The translations under genes were made by a program, and so were the position numbers. From positions 1 through 64,000 of the forward strand of contig CAKRTZ010000001.1 in assembly GCA_934402515.1 (NCBI GenBank): a stretch of 64,000 nucleotides of DNA, written 5' to 3'. Positions 6,762-15,641 of this stretch are shown one piece after another. Below the pieces are notes generated by a model. It was not told the DNA's origin and searched no databases. It worked only from the letters and a program-made list of their open reading frames with translations. How positions within the stretch are numbered: the first letter of the stretch is position 1; each line of letters starts with the position of its first letter. Source of the stretch: an uncultured Lachnospiraceae bacterium (GTDB lineage: Bacteria > Bacillota > Clostridia > Lachnospirales > Lachnospiraceae).

Positions 6762-6790
6762 ATGATACCATACCAATAAAAAAAAGGCAA
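6762..6790 (-). promoter_or_regulatory. Promoter of secG
   Basis: Minus strand TTGCCT (6785-6790), 17-bp spacer, TATCAT (6762-6767) with TG extension. The -35 lies inside the oppA terminator. Confidence 0.4.
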
Positions 6791-6810
6791 GCAAAATATT
6801 TGCCTGCCTT
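6778..6810 (-). terminator. Terminator of oppA
   Basis: Minus-strand hairpin AAGGCAGGCAAA ... TTTGCTTGCCTT (6786-6810), followed by eight T. It lies 40 bp after the oppA stop. Confidence 0.85.
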
Positions 6811-6852
6811 TTCCATTATTCAACTTTTAAGCTGTAGCTTACCGGAACTCAA

Positions 6853-8598
6853 TTAGTTCTTTGCAGCTTTGTAGAAGTATTTCATACCCTCTACAGTTCC
6901 GTAGATACCAGTTACATTGCTCTTAACCATATAAGGGTCATTGTAGTAGTAAATAGGAACGATACACTCGGTATCCATCAGGTAATCCTCAGCCTCGTGC
7001 ATTAACTCAGCACGTTTTGCAAGGTCAGCCTCGGTACGGATTTCATCGATTAAAGTATCATATTTGGACCAATCCAGAGACTTGCTGTCATCACGACCGA
7101 GCTGGCAGTCGTTGTTACCGGAATCAGTGGTCCACATCTCTAACATGTTGATAGGATCGTTGTAATCCATTAACCAACCGTTACGAGCGAAGTCGTAGTC
7201 ACCGTTTTTACGGGTATTTACGAATACGTTCCACTCCTGCTGATCGATGGTCATCTCAATACCGTACTGAGCTAAGTCAGCCTGGATTGCTTCTGCAATC
7301 TTAACGTTAACGGAGGAGTTGTTGGTCAGATAAGTGAATGCAACAGTCTGGGTCAGAGCATCTGCATCTTTATCCCACAGACCGATAGATGCTAACAGGT
7401 CTTTTGCCTCTGCTACGTTAGTGTCGTAGTCAGTGCTGAAGTAATCTTTGTTTTTGAACTCGCCGCCATTACCATCAGAGCATCCTGCAGGTACGAAGGT
7501 GGTAGCAATCTGCTGGTCAAGCTGACCAATGGTATCAATGATGTACTGACGGTCAATCATTAAGCTGATAGCTCTACGGAAGGTCTTTGCCTGCTCCTCG
7601 TCTAAGCCTAAGTTTGCATATAAATCGGAGTTGTAGTTGAATGCGCTGTAGTAGGTTCCCAGGTTATCCAGAACTACGAACTCGGAAGAATCCTTAACAG
7701 ATGCGATTTCCTCGGTAGGGATGGAATCGATGAAGTCAAGGTCGCCGGTCTGATAAGCAGTGTAAGCTGCGGTTTCATCAGAAGTCAGCATTACGTTCAT
7801 GGTAGGGATGGTTACAGAATCAGCATCCCAGTAGTTGTCGTTCTTTACATAGGTCATATCGGAATCATGGTTCCATGCCTGTAAAGTATAAGCACCATTG
7901 GATACGAATCCAGCCTCCTGTGCCCAGGTACCAGCAGGATTCTCAGCGGTCTTGGAAGCCTCAACCTCTTCCTCATATACAGGGAAGAAGAAAGGGAATG
8001 CACATAAGTCTAAGAAGTAAGGGCAAACAGCTTTTAACTGAACAGTTAAAGTTTTGCCATCTTCAGATGCTACAACATCCTCGTCGCCTAAACCAGTCTC
8101 ATAGTCAAAGCTGGGGAACATCTCGCAAAGGTAGCTGTAATCTGCAGCAGTCTCAGGAGCTGCAGCACGTTTCCAGGAATAAACGAAATCGTTTGCATCC
8201 AGGGTTTCGCCGTTGGACCATTTCAGACCATCACGCAGGGTGAAGGTGTAGGTCATACCATCCTCAGATACAGTGTAGGACTCTGCACATGCAGGCTCTA
8301 ACTGTCCGTCAGCGTTGTAACGCATCAGACCCTCAAAGCTGTTTACTGCAAGACAGCCGCCATCAACGGTGCTGTTCAGAGCGGGATCAAGATGGCCAGG
8401 CTCGGATGCCATCCAGATATTCAATACATCAGTTGCGGTAGAAGTGGTGGTAGCCTGTGCAGCATCGGTAGTTGCACTTTCACCATCAGTAGTTGTGGAC
8501 TCTGCAGGTGCGGAAGCGCCGCCGTTGCTGGAGCCACATGCAACCAGACTCATGGTCATTGCGGTTGCAAGCATGATAGAAACAAGTTTCTTTTTCAT
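6853..8598 (-). CDS. oppA: Oligopeptide ABC transporter substrate-binding lipoprotein
   Basis: Extracellular peptide-binding protein (family 5 solute-binding proteins, 581 residues). A lipoprotein signal ends LVAC with the lipid-attachment Cys at residue 21. A Ser/Thr/Ala-rich linker (about 22-60) follows, then the SBP_bac_5 fold with LNIWMASEPGHLDPALNST, SYTVSEDGMTYTFTLRDGLK and WSNGETLDANDFVYSWKR, the standard OppA/DppA motifs. It is the last gene of the opp operon but has its own promoter (8666-8693) and strong terminator, as expected for a binding protein made in excess over the membrane subunits. Confidence 0.96.
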   Translation of the reverse strand: MKKKLVSIMLATAMTMSLVACGSSNGGASAPAESTTTDGESATTDAAQATTTSTATDVLNIWMASEPGHLDPALNSTVDGGCLAVNSFEGLMRYNADGQLEPACAESYTVSEDGMTYTFTLRDGLKWSNGETLDANDFVYSWKRAAAPETAADYSYLCEMFPSFDYETGLGDEDVVASEDGKTLTVQLKAVCPYFLDLCAFPFFFPVYEEEVEASKTAENPAGTWAQEAGFVSNGAYTLQAWNHDSDMTYVKNDNYWDADSVTIPTMNVMLTSDETAAYTAYQTGDLDFIDSIPTEEIASVKDSSEFVVLDNLGTYYSAFNYNSDLYANLGLDEEQAKTFRRAISLMIDRQYIIDTIGQLDQQIATTFVPAGCSDGNGGEFKNKDYFSTDYDTNVAEAKDLLASIGLWDKDADALTQTVAFTYLTNNSSVNVKIAEAIQADLAQYGIEMTIDQQEWNVFVNTRKNGDYDFARNGWLMDYNDPINMLEMWTTDSGNNDCQLGRDDSKSLDWSKYDTLIDEIRTEADLAKRAELMHEAEDYLMDTECIVPIYYYNDPYMVKSNVTGIYGTVEGMKYFYKAAKN

Positions 8599-8665
8599 AA
8601 TAATCCTCCTTCTAAAATTTGTTTCATCTATTTCAACCTAACTCTTAGGAAGAAATCAGTTTCTT

Positions 8666-8693
8666 ATTATAACACAATTATTTATTATGGCAA
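8666..8693 (-). promoter_or_regulatory. Internal promoter for oppA
   Basis: Minus strand TTGCCA (8688-8693), 16-bp spacer, TATAAT (8666-8671). It overlaps the end of oppF and is about 70 bp upstream of oppA. Confidence 0.65.
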
Positions 8694-9673
8694 GCCACAA
8701 AATGACCATTTCCGTGGTCTTTAAACTGCGGCATTTCCGCGGCGCACTGTTCGGTGGCATAGCGGCAACGGCTGCGGAAAGGACAACCGGTGGGCATATG
8801 CAGAGGAGAAGGTACATCTCCCTCCAGAATAATACGCTGACTGTGTCTCGCTGTCTCCGGATCAGGAACAGGCACGGCAGACAGTAAGGACTGGGTATAG
8901 GGATGGATGGGGTTGTTCATCAGTTCATTTGCATCGGCAAGTTCCATCATATGTCCCAGATACATCACCGCAATACGGTCAGAAATATGCTGTACCACCA
9001 GTAAGTCATGGGCGATAAACAGATAAGCCATTCCCAGCTTTTCCTGTAAATCCTCAAACATGTTGACAACCTGCGCCTGAATGGACACATCCAGTGCAGA
9101 AACTGGTTCATCACAGACAATAAATTTGGGATTTACCGCCAGTGCTCTGGCAATACCGATACGCTGACGCTGACCGCCGGAAAACTCATGGGCATAACGG
9201 GAAGCATGCTCCGCATTTAAGCCTACGGTTTCCATCAGTTCCATAATCATATCATGACGCTCTTTCCGGTTACTGTACAGCTTGTGTACATCCAGAGGCT
9301 CTCCGATAATATCCTCAACCGTCATACGGGGATTTAAAGAAGAATAGGGGTCCTGGAATACCATCTGCATCTGTTTCCGGTAAGGGTGCATATTTACATC
9401 AATTTTCTTTTCGCTGTCGAAAAGCACATCGCCGTCAAAGACAATCCGTCCTGCGGTGGGCTGGTATAAACGTAACAGGGTACGTCCTACGGTGGTCTTA
9501 CCGCAACCGCTCTCTCCTACCAGACCCAGTGTCTCACCGGGTTTGATGGAAAAAGAAATATCATCCACTGCCTTTAAGGGGATGGTCTTGAATCCCTGTT
9601 TAATAGGAAAGTACTGTTTTAAATGTTCTACCTGTAAGAGGTATTCGCTGTTTTCTTTCTGTTGTGCTGCCAT
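8678..9673 (-). CDS. oppF: Oligopeptide ABC transporter ATP-binding protein OppF
   Basis: Cytoplasmic ATPase of the peptide importer, 331 residues. Walker A GESGCGKTT (about 53-61), Q-loop MVFQDPYSSLNP, signature FSGGQRQRIGIARAL, Walker B FIVCDEPVSALD, H-loop FIAHDL. The C-terminal oligopeptide/dipeptide domain has the cysteine cluster CPFRSRCRYATEQC, which in relatives holds an iron-sulfur cluster. It starts at an ATG 8 nt from GGAGGT, 3 bp after the oppD stop. Confidence 0.96.
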   Translation of the reverse strand: MAAQQKENSEYLLQVEHLKQYFPIKQGFKTIPLKAVDDISFSIKPGETLGLVGESGCGKTTVGRTLLRLYQPTAGRIVFDGDVLFDSEKKIDVNMHPYRKQMQMVFQDPYSSLNPRMTVEDIIGEPLDVHKLYSNRKERHDMIMELMETVGLNAEHASRYAHEFSGGQRQRIGIARALAVNPKFIVCDEPVSALDVSIQAQVVNMFEDLQEKLGMAYLFIAHDLLVVQHISDRIAVMYLGHMMELADANELMNNPIHPYTQSLLSAVPVPDPETARHSQRIILEGDVPSPLHMPTGCPFRSRCRYATEQCAAEMPQFKDHGNGHFVACHNK

Positions 9674-9676
9674 TGC

Positions 9677-10684
9677 TTATACCTCCTTTGTCTCGTTTGT
9701 TTCCTGCATGGCTTGTTTGATATTCATAAAGCAGGATGCCAGGTGGGTGTCACTGATACGGATTTCCTCCGGCACCTGGGTCAGGCAGATTTTCATCGCC
9801 TCGTCACACCGGGGGCAGAATGCGCAGCCCTGGGGCATGTTTAACAGGTTGATGGGAGTACCGCCGATGGGCACAAGTCTCTCGCCGTTATTGTCAGAGG
9901 TGGGGATGGAACGTAACAATCCCTTGGTATATTCGTGGGCAGGACGATAGAAAATGTCATCTGCCGTTCCACGCTCACAGACGCGGCCGCCGTACATAAC
10001 GATAATCTCATCACACATGGAGGCAATGACACCCAGGTCATGGGTTACCATGATGATTGCCATTCCCATCTTCTTCTGCAAATCCTGCATCAGTTCCAGA
10101 ATCTGCGCCTGGATGGTTACATCCAATGCAGTGGTGGGCTCATCGGCAATGAGGATATCCGGCTCACAGGCAAGTGCCATGGCAATCATGACACGCTGAC
10201 GCATACCACCGGACAACTCATGGGGATACTGTTTTACACGTTTCTCCGGCTCGTTGACACCAACCAGGGTCAGCATCTCGATGGCACGGGCTTTTGCCTC
10301 TTTTTTGGTACGGTCGGTATGAAGAAGGATTGCCTCCTCCAACTGATAACCTACGGAAAAGACGGGATTTAAGGAGGTCATGGGATCCTGGAAAATAATG
10401 GAACAGCATTTTCCACGGAACTCTGCCATTTTCTTTTTATCCCAGCCTACGATGTTTTCTCCTTTATATAACACTTCTCCGGAGCTGATTCGTCCGTTGT
10501 CTGCCAGAATCTGCATGATGGAATAGGCAGATACGGATTTACCGGAACCGGATTCTCCTACGATTCCCAGAGTCTTTCCAGGCTCTAAGTTAAAGTTAAT
10601 TCCATTTACTGCATGCACTTCACCTTTGTCGGTTTTGAAGGTAGTGTGCAGGTCTTTGACTTCTAAGATATATTTGCTATCCAT
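9677..10684 (-). CDS. oppD: Oligopeptide ABC transporter ATP-binding protein OppD
   Basis: Second ATPase of the peptide importer, 335 residues. Walker A GESGSGKSVS, IIFQDPMTSLNP, signature LSGGMRQRVMIAMAL, Walker B ILIADEPTTALD, and C-terminal oligopeptide domain with CAFCPRCDEAMKIC, a cysteine pattern as in OppF. It pairs with OppF as a heterodimer under the OppBC channel. It lies 12 bp after oppC and 3 bp before oppF. Confidence 0.96.
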   Translation of the reverse strand: MDSKYILEVKDLHTTFKTDKGEVHAVNGINFNLEPGKTLGIVGESGSGKSVSAYSIMQILADNGRISSGEVLYKGENIVGWDKKKMAEFRGKCCSIIFQDPMTSLNPVFSVGYQLEEAILLHTDRTKKEAKARAIEMLTLVGVNEPEKRVKQYPHELSGGMRQRVMIAMALACEPDILIADEPTTALDVTIQAQILELMQDLQKKMGMAIIMVTHDLGVIASMCDEIIVMYGGRVCERGTADDIFYRPAHEYTKGLLRSIPTSDNNGERLVPIGGTPINLLNMPQGCAFCPRCDEAMKICLTQVPEEIRISDTHLASCFMNIKQAMQETNETKEV

Positions 10685-10696
10685 TTTGCGCTCCTC

Positions 10697-11755
10697 CTAT
10701 TTACTCAGCTTAGGGTCGAAAGCATCGCGTAAGCCATCACCCAGGAGGTTTAACGCCAGAACAATCAGACAGATGGTCATTGCCGGGAAAATCAGTCTCT
10801 CAGGGTAAGTCTGTAAGCCGGCTCTGGCATCGTTTGCCAGGGAGCCTAATGACGGCATCGGCGCAGATACACCAAGACCTACGAAGGAAAGATAACTCTC
10901 TGTAAAAATGGCAGAAGGAATCTGCAGTGCCACCGTGATGATGATAACGGATAAGCAGTTAGGCAGAATGTGACGCTTAATAATCTGAGAAGTGGGTGTA
11001 CCAATACATCTGGCCGCCAGCACATACTCATTCTGCTTGATGGTAAGAATCTGACCACGAATCAGCCGGGCCATACCTACCCAGTATAACAGTCCAAATA
11101 CGATAAACAGGGAAATCATGTTGACACCCAGTTTGGCAAGAATTGTACCCTGGATCAGAGGAGTCAGTGTTTCGTTTAATACCACTGCCAACAGGATAAT
11201 CAACAGCATATCCGGCAGGGAATAAATGATATCCACAATACGCATCATTACCAGATCCACTTTTCCGCCGAGGTAACCGGAAATGGAACCGTAAACAGTA
11301 CCGATAATCAAAACCAGCAGGGATGCGAACACGCCGACACCAAGAGATACCCGCGCACCGTAAACCACACGGATGAAATAGTCCCGTCCCAGGGAATCGG
11401 TTCCGAAAATGTGAGGGAACACGCTCTCCCCTGCTTTAATCTTTGCCTGCTCCGCAGTACTGTAGGCAAAGGGTTTTAAGTTAGCAGAACCCTTTACGAT
11501 GTCTGCATAGCCATAAGGTACCACATGGGGTGCAATGAAAATTACCAGTAATAATAAAATCAGAACAACAATGGAACCCATGGCAAGAGGATTCTTGCGG
11601 AGTCTGCGCATACCATCTTTAAAGAAGGTGGTGGACTCACCCATGACATCCTGCTGTCTCTTTTCGTCTTCAGTTGCCTTTTCAAAATCAGTCATCTTGA
11701 ACTTGCTCAAGTCAATCTGAGTGGAAAAAGGTGCACGTTTCATATCTTTATTCAT
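10697..11755 (-). CDS. oppC: Oligopeptide ABC transporter permease OppC
   Basis: Membrane subunit, 352 residues. An N-terminal cytoplasmic stretch (1-55) precedes the first membrane segment (LAMGSIVVLILLLLVIFIA), the OppC_N domain. The BPD_transp_1 domain (about 130-350) follows with the EAA-type coupling motif EYVLAARCIGTPTSQIIKRH. Spacing to oppB (16 bp) and oppD (12 bp) indicates one transcript. Confidence 0.95.
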   Translation of the reverse strand: MNKDMKRAPFSTQIDLSKFKMTDFEKATEDEKRQQDVMGESTTFFKDGMRRLRKNPLAMGSIVVLILLLLVIFIAPHVVPYGYADIVKGSANLKPFAYSTAEQAKIKAGESVFPHIFGTDSLGRDYFIRVVYGARVSLGVGVFASLLVLIIGTVYGSISGYLGGKVDLVMMRIVDIIYSLPDMLLIILLAVVLNETLTPLIQGTILAKLGVNMISLFIVFGLLYWVGMARLIRGQILTIKQNEYVLAARCIGTPTSQIIKRHILPNCLSVIIITVALQIPSAIFTESYLSFVGLGVSAPMPSLGSLANDARAGLQTYPERLIFPAMTICLIVLALNLLGDGLRDAFDPKLSK

Positions 11756-11771
11756 CTTTTTCTCCTCCTTC

Positions 11772-12683
11772 TTAGTCTAACTTGATTCTGGGGTCAACCA
11801 GTTTGTATACAATATCGGTAATTAAGTTTGCTACTACCATGAGGCAAGCCAGGAAAATGGTGGTTGCCATAATCAGGGTATAATCACGGTTGGTAATGGC
11901 ACTTACGAATTTGGAGCCAAGACCTCCGATGTTAAAAATCGTTTCCACAACCATGGAACCGGTAACAATTCCGGCAATCATGGGGCCCACATAGGTAATG
12001 ACAGGAATCAGTGCATTACGCAGCCCATGAATGAAAATTACCTTCATCTGGCTGACACCTTTTGCACGGGCAGTACGGATGTAGTCCTGTCCCAGTGCAT
12101 CCAGCATGGAGGTCTTGGTCAGACGGGTAATATATGCCATGGGGGATAAGGAAAGAGCCAGTACCGGAAGTACGGTCTGGTTGTTTCCGGCGCTGAACGC
12201 CTGCACCCATCCCAGTTTCATACTGAAGAAATATAACAGTAAAGTTGCAACCACAAAGGACGGCATTGCCGTAATTAAGGTAATAAAGAACACAATCACT
12301 CTGTCCGGCCATTTGTTACGCATCAGTGCTGCAGTGGAGCCAAGGACAATTCCCAGTACGATTGCCAGTCCTCCAGCCATCAGGCCAAGTTTCGCGGAAA
12401 TGGGAAAGCTCTCGCCGATGATTGCCTTAATATCACGACCGTTTTTCAGGCTGACACCAAGGTCGCCGGAAAGCAGTCTCTTCATATATATAATGTATTG
12501 CTGTGCAACGGGTTTATCCAGATTATAACGTGCCTCCATCGCTGCGATAACCGCAGGGGAAGACGCCTTCTCCTTATTGAACGGTCCTCCTGGAATCGCA
12601 TTCATTGCAAAGAATGTGATTACGCTGATGATGAAGACCGTAAGAATTGCCATTAAAATTCGTTTACCTACGTACTTGCCCAA
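11772..12683 (-). CDS. oppB: Oligopeptide ABC transporter permease OppB
   Basis: Membrane subunit, 303 residues, first gene of the opp operon. Six membrane segments. N-terminal GKRILMAILTVFIISVITF and the motif PGGPFNKEKA are typical of OppB/DppB. The coupling motif DYIRTARAKGVSQMKVIFIH is present. The start is a TTG at 12683 preceded by GAGAGAAGAAGA; no better ATG is near. A strong promoter with an overlapping inverted repeat lies 40 bp upstream. Confidence 0.95.
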   Translation of the reverse strand: MGKYVGKRILMAILTVFIISVITFFAMNAIPGGPFNKEKASSPAVIAAMEARYNLDKPVAQQYIIYMKRLLSGDLGVSLKNGRDIKAIIGESFPISAKLGLMAGGLAIVLGIVLGSTAALMRNKWPDRVIVFFITLITAMPSFVVATLLLYFFSMKLGWVQAFSAGNNQTVLPVLALSLSPMAYITRLTKTSMLDALGQDYIRTARAKGVSQMKVIFIHGLRNALIPVITYVGPMIAGIVTGSMVVETIFNIGGLGSKFVSAITNRDYTLIMATTIFLACLMVVANLITDIVYKLVDPRIKLD

Positions 12684-12720
12684 TCTTCTTCTCTCGCTTT
12701 CATTAAAATTTAACGTGTAA

Positions 12721-12750
12721 AGTATACTTCATGATGAGAAAGTTTGTCAA
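12721..12750 (-). promoter_or_regulatory. Promoter of the opp operon
   Basis: Minus strand TTGACA (12745-12750), 18-bp spacer, TATACT (12721-12726), 38 bp upstream of oppB. Confidence 0.7.
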
Positions 12751-12759
12751 TCGACAAAC
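12742..12759. promoter_or_regulatory. Inverted repeat over the opp -35 box
   Basis: GTTTGTC, 4-nt spacer, GACAAAC: a perfect 7-bp inverted repeat containing the whole -35 hexamer. A perfect 10-bp palindrome TTGTATACAA lies 9 bp further upstream (12768-12777). The position suits a repressor site. The regulator is unknown (a CodY-like or other nutrient regulator would be a guess). Confidence 0.45.
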
Positions 12760-13040
12760 CATGAGGATTGTATACAACAATACAGGAATTCTCCCTTGCG
12801 TTTGAATATTTATACTTCAATCTCTGTATATCCCCGATCATCTTTGAATAATCCTTGGAAACTTTGTGAAAAAATGCACAAAAAAAAGAATTTCGAAAAA
12901 TTTTATAAACTTACTGCCAGCTGTGCCTCCACGCGGAGCGTTTTAAGTGCATAGGAAGATATTTCCTATGCATTTAAAAAGCCCCGGCAGGAGACTCCTC
13001 TCCCATCAGAGCTTTCATGTTTTTGAAAAAAGCTAAAGTT
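12760..13040. other. Intergenic region between eno and opp
   Basis: About 280 bp without a gene. It contains the eno terminator (12974-13012) and, 2 bp beyond it, a perfect 10-bp stem TGCATAGGAA/TTCCTATGCA (12948-12972) with a 5-nt loop. An AT-rich stretch upstream of the opp promoter (12860-12910) also lies here. I see no reading frame with a ribosome binding site and no recognisable RNA. Confidence 0.6.
12974..13012 (-). terminator. Terminator of eno
   Basis: Minus-strand GC-rich imperfect hairpin (AGCTC ... GGGAGA ... TCTCC ... GGGGCT) followed by TTTTT, 30 bp after the eno stop. Confidence 0.6.
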
Positions 13041-14360
13041 TTATATTTTGTTCCGGGGCGGTTTATAGCAGGCACAATCCCCAAGTTCTTCTTCAATACG
13101 CAGAAGCTGATTATATTTTGCAACCCGGTCACTGCGGCAGGGTGCTCCGGTTTTGATCTGCCCGGCATTCACAGCCACTGCCAGATCTGCTAAAAACGTG
13201 TCTTCCGTCTCCCCGCTTCTATGGCTGATCACAGCCTGATAACCGTTTTTCTGCGCCATCTCAATGGCATCCAACGCTTCGGAAACCGTACCGATCTGAT
13301 TGACTTTTACCAAAATGGCATTGGCTACCTGTAATTTAATACCTGCATCCAACCGTTTGGTGTTGGTTACAAACAGATCATCTCCCACCAGCTGTATTTT
13401 ATCCCCCAGTCTCTGGGTGAGGAGTTTCCAGCCCTCCCAGTCATCCTCTGCCAGACCATCCTCGATGGAATAAATAGGATATTTCTCAATAAGATTCTCA
13501 TAATAAGTGATCATCTCCGCTGTATCTCTTACAATTTCATGTCCCGCAAGTTTACTTTCTCCGGGGAAATGGTACATACCGTCCCGTTCCTCGTATAGTT
13601 CTGAACTGGCCACATCCAGGGCGATGCGGATATCACTTCCCGGCTCATAGCCTGCCGCCTTCACCGCTTTTCCGATCAGATCCAGCACTGCAAAAGCATC
13701 CGGCAGATCAGGGGCAAAGCCTCCCTCGTCTCCTACCCCGGTTGACAGCCCCTCCTGCTGACAGATCTTTTTCAGATTATGATAAATTTCTGCGCAGATT
13801 TGAAGTGCCTCCTTAAACGTATCCGCCTTTACCGGCATAATCATAAATTCCTGAAAATCCACGGTGTTTGTGGCATGTTTTCCGCCATTCAGGATGTTCA
13901 TCATAGGAACCGGCATCAGTCGGGTAAAAGTTCCTCCCAGATATTGATACAGAGGAATCCTAAGTGACTGCGCCGCTGCACGTGCCACTGCCATGGATAC
14001 TGCCAATGTGGCATTGGCCCCCAGATTTTCTTTGTTTTCCGTGCCATCTGTCTGAATCAAAAGACGATCAATCTCAATCTGATTCAACGCGTTTTGTCCT
14101 AAGACGGCCTCATTTATCTTGGTATTAATATTATGAACCGCTTTCGTTACCCCCAGTCCCATATACCGGGTCTCTCCATCCCGCAGTTCTACTGCTTCGA
14201 ATCTTCCGGTGGATGCGCCTGAGGGAACTGCTGCTCTTGCATGGCTATAGCTTCCGGTGAGAGTATCTTTCACCGTAACACAGGCTTCCACGGTGGGATT
14301 TCCCCGGGAATCCAGAATTTCCCTGCCTTTTACCGATGTAATCTCCAGATATGTCTTCAT
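13041..14360 (-). CDS. eno: Enolase (phosphopyruvate hydratase)
   Basis: Glycolytic enzyme interconverting 2-phosphoglycerate and phosphoenolpyruvate, 439 residues. N-terminal domain opens EITSVKGREILDSRGNPTVE with the mobile-loop GASTG. Metal ligands are in ALDVASSE, SIEDGLAEDDW and LVGDDLFVTN; the catalytic lysine is in AILVKVNQIGT, followed by ISHRSGETED. An AGGAGGTC ribosome binding site precedes the ATG. Monocistronic, with its own terminator. The residues seen are canonical, so the enzyme should be active. Confidence 0.98.
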   Translation of the reverse strand: MKTYLEITSVKGREILDSRGNPTVEACVTVKDTLTGSYSHARAAVPSGASTGRFEAVELRDGETRYMGLGVTKAVHNINTKINEAVLGQNALNQIEIDRLLIQTDGTENKENLGANATLAVSMAVARAAAQSLRIPLYQYLGGTFTRLMPVPMMNILNGGKHATNTVDFQEFMIMPVKADTFKEALQICAEIYHNLKKICQQEGLSTGVGDEGGFAPDLPDAFAVLDLIGKAVKAAGYEPGSDIRIALDVASSELYEERDGMYHFPGESKLAGHEIVRDTAEMITYYENLIEKYPIYSIEDGLAEDDWEGWKLLTQRLGDKIQLVGDDLFVTNTKRLDAGIKLQVANAILVKVNQIGTVSEALDAIEMAQKNGYQAVISHRSGETEDTFLADLAVAVNAGQIKTGAPCRSDRVAKYNQLLRIEEELGDCACYKPPRNKI

Positions 14361-14436
14361 AAAAAAGGACCTCCTATTCCGATTTTGGGCTGCCGCTATG
14401 CATCCCTCTCCTTCCTAGGCTGTCCCTCTCATGCCG

Positions 14437-14464
14437 GTATTATGCAGTCTTTTTCTATTGAAAA
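14437..14464 (-). promoter_or_regulatory. Possible eno promoter
   Basis: Minus strand TTTTCA (14459-14464), 16-bp spacer, TAATAC (14437-14442). Weak match, chosen because no better pair lies in the 150-bp gap. Confidence 0.3.
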
Positions 14465-14511
14465 CAAAGAATCGCATCCTTACAAAACTTTATCAGCATA
14501 GAAAAAATTCC

Positions 14512-15303
14512 CTATGCTGGTAAAAAGGTTGTCCCTATCTCATTTCCCTCTAAGATATCATAAATGAGTTCTGGTCTGCGTCCAAAAGAAATATGCATTG
14601 TAATTCCATTCTCAGTGGCTTTCTTTGCCGCCTGCAGCTTGGTGTCCATGCCGCCTGTCCCCCGGTTACTGCCCGCTCCCTGTGCCAGTGCCAGAATATT
14701 TTCATCTATCTTTTCCACCTTATGGATCAGCTTTGCCTCCGGGTTCGTACGGGGATTACTGTCATAAAGCCCTTCAATATCAGAAAGAATCAGAAGTTCG
14801 TCCGCTTCCACCAGCACAGAAACAATGGCAGAAAGCATATCGTTATCACCAAAAACCTTTTTCTCTGACTCGATCTCCGCATAGGTGACAGAGTCATTCT
14901 CATTAACAATGGGAATAATGCCCTTCTCTAAAAGTGCATGGAAAGTGTTGGACAGATTCTGGCGTTTCTCAGGCAAATCCACATCGGCACCGTTTAAAAG
15001 AATCTGCGCTACCATACAGCCATACTCGCTGAAACATTTGTCGTAAATATGCATTAGTTCGCACTGTCCCACTGCTGCTGCCGCCTGTTTCATCCGCAGT
15101 TCCCCGGGCTTTTCCGGCAGATGCATTTTATTCACGCCCACTGCAATTGCCCCTGAACTTACGAGAATCACTTCGTTTCCTTCATTATGAATGGCACAGA
15201 GCACTTGTGCCAGTTTATCAATCGTGCGTAAATCCAGCGCACCGTTTTCCATGGTCAGTGTGGAAGTTCCCACCTTCACAACAACCCTTCTCTTTGTACT
15301 CAT
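14512..15303 (-). CDS. proB: Glutamate 5-kinase
   Basis: First step of proline synthesis from glutamate (ATP-dependent phosphorylation), cytoplasmic, 263 residues. Amino-acid kinase fold: VVVKVGTSTLT, VILVSSGAIAVGVNKM, QILLNGADVD, NENDSV, FGDNDMLSAIV, GTGGMDTKLQAA, IGTTF at the C-terminus. There is no C-terminal PUA domain, so it is the short form common in Bacillota. proA is not adjacent, which is unusual because proB and proA are often neighbours. An AGGGGGG ribosome binding site precedes the ATG. The stop codon lies in an 8-bp stem CAGCATAG/CTATGCTG. Confidence 0.96.
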   Translation of the reverse strand: MSTKRRVVVKVGTSTLTMENGALDLRTIDKLAQVLCAIHNEGNEVILVSSGAIAVGVNKMHLPEKPGELRMKQAAAAVGQCELMHIYDKCFSEYGCMVAQILLNGADVDLPEKRQNLSNTFHALLEKGIIPIVNENDSVTYAEIESEKKVFGDNDMLSAIVSVLVEADELLILSDIEGLYDSNPRTNPEAKLIHKVEKIDENILALAQGAGSNRGTGGMDTKLQAAKKATENGITMHISFGRRPELIYDILEGNEIGTTFLPA

Positions 15304-15337
15304 GATTTTCCCCCCCTAATCGTTGGTTTTCTTTGGA

Positions 15338-15366
15338 ATTATAGCACCTTCCCAAATCCCCTGCAA
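15338..15366 (-). promoter_or_regulatory. Promoter of proB
   Basis: Minus strand TTGCAG (15361-15366), 17-bp spacer, TATAAT (15338-15343) with TG extension, 35 bp upstream of the ATG. Confidence 0.6.
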
Positions 15367-15641
15367 GCCTTGTGCCTCTCCGATTTTGATGGTGTTTCAT
15401 TCACATATTTCATTCCGTTCTTTCTTTCAGCTCTTTATAATACCTATAAAGTATTGTAAATATGATTTTATATATATTTTACAATATACAACATCCATGA
15501 TATAGTAAAGTCAGAACGATGAGAAGCACGAATGCCCTCCATCAAACATGTGAGAGAAAAGAGCGTTGACCTTAACAGTCAGCGCTCTTTTTCGCTCCGC
15601 GGGAATACGCAGCTCGCAGAAAAGTAAATTACATACGGCGT
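15367..15641. other. Intergenic region between nudC and proB
   Basis: About 275 bp without a gene. It holds the nudC terminator (15555-15595) and a 7-bp inverted repeat CTTTATA/TATAAAG (15433-15451). An AT-rich stretch at 15460-15510 also lies here. No coding frame with a ribosome binding site is visible. Confidence 0.55.
15555..15595. terminator. Terminator of nudC (symmetric)
   Basis: 10-bp stem GAGCGTTGAC/GTCAGCGCTC (one G-U) with a 7-nt loop. T-runs flank both sides (CTTTTCTC on minus, TTTTTCGC on plus), so it could act in either direction. It serves nudC on the minus strand. Confidence 0.75.
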
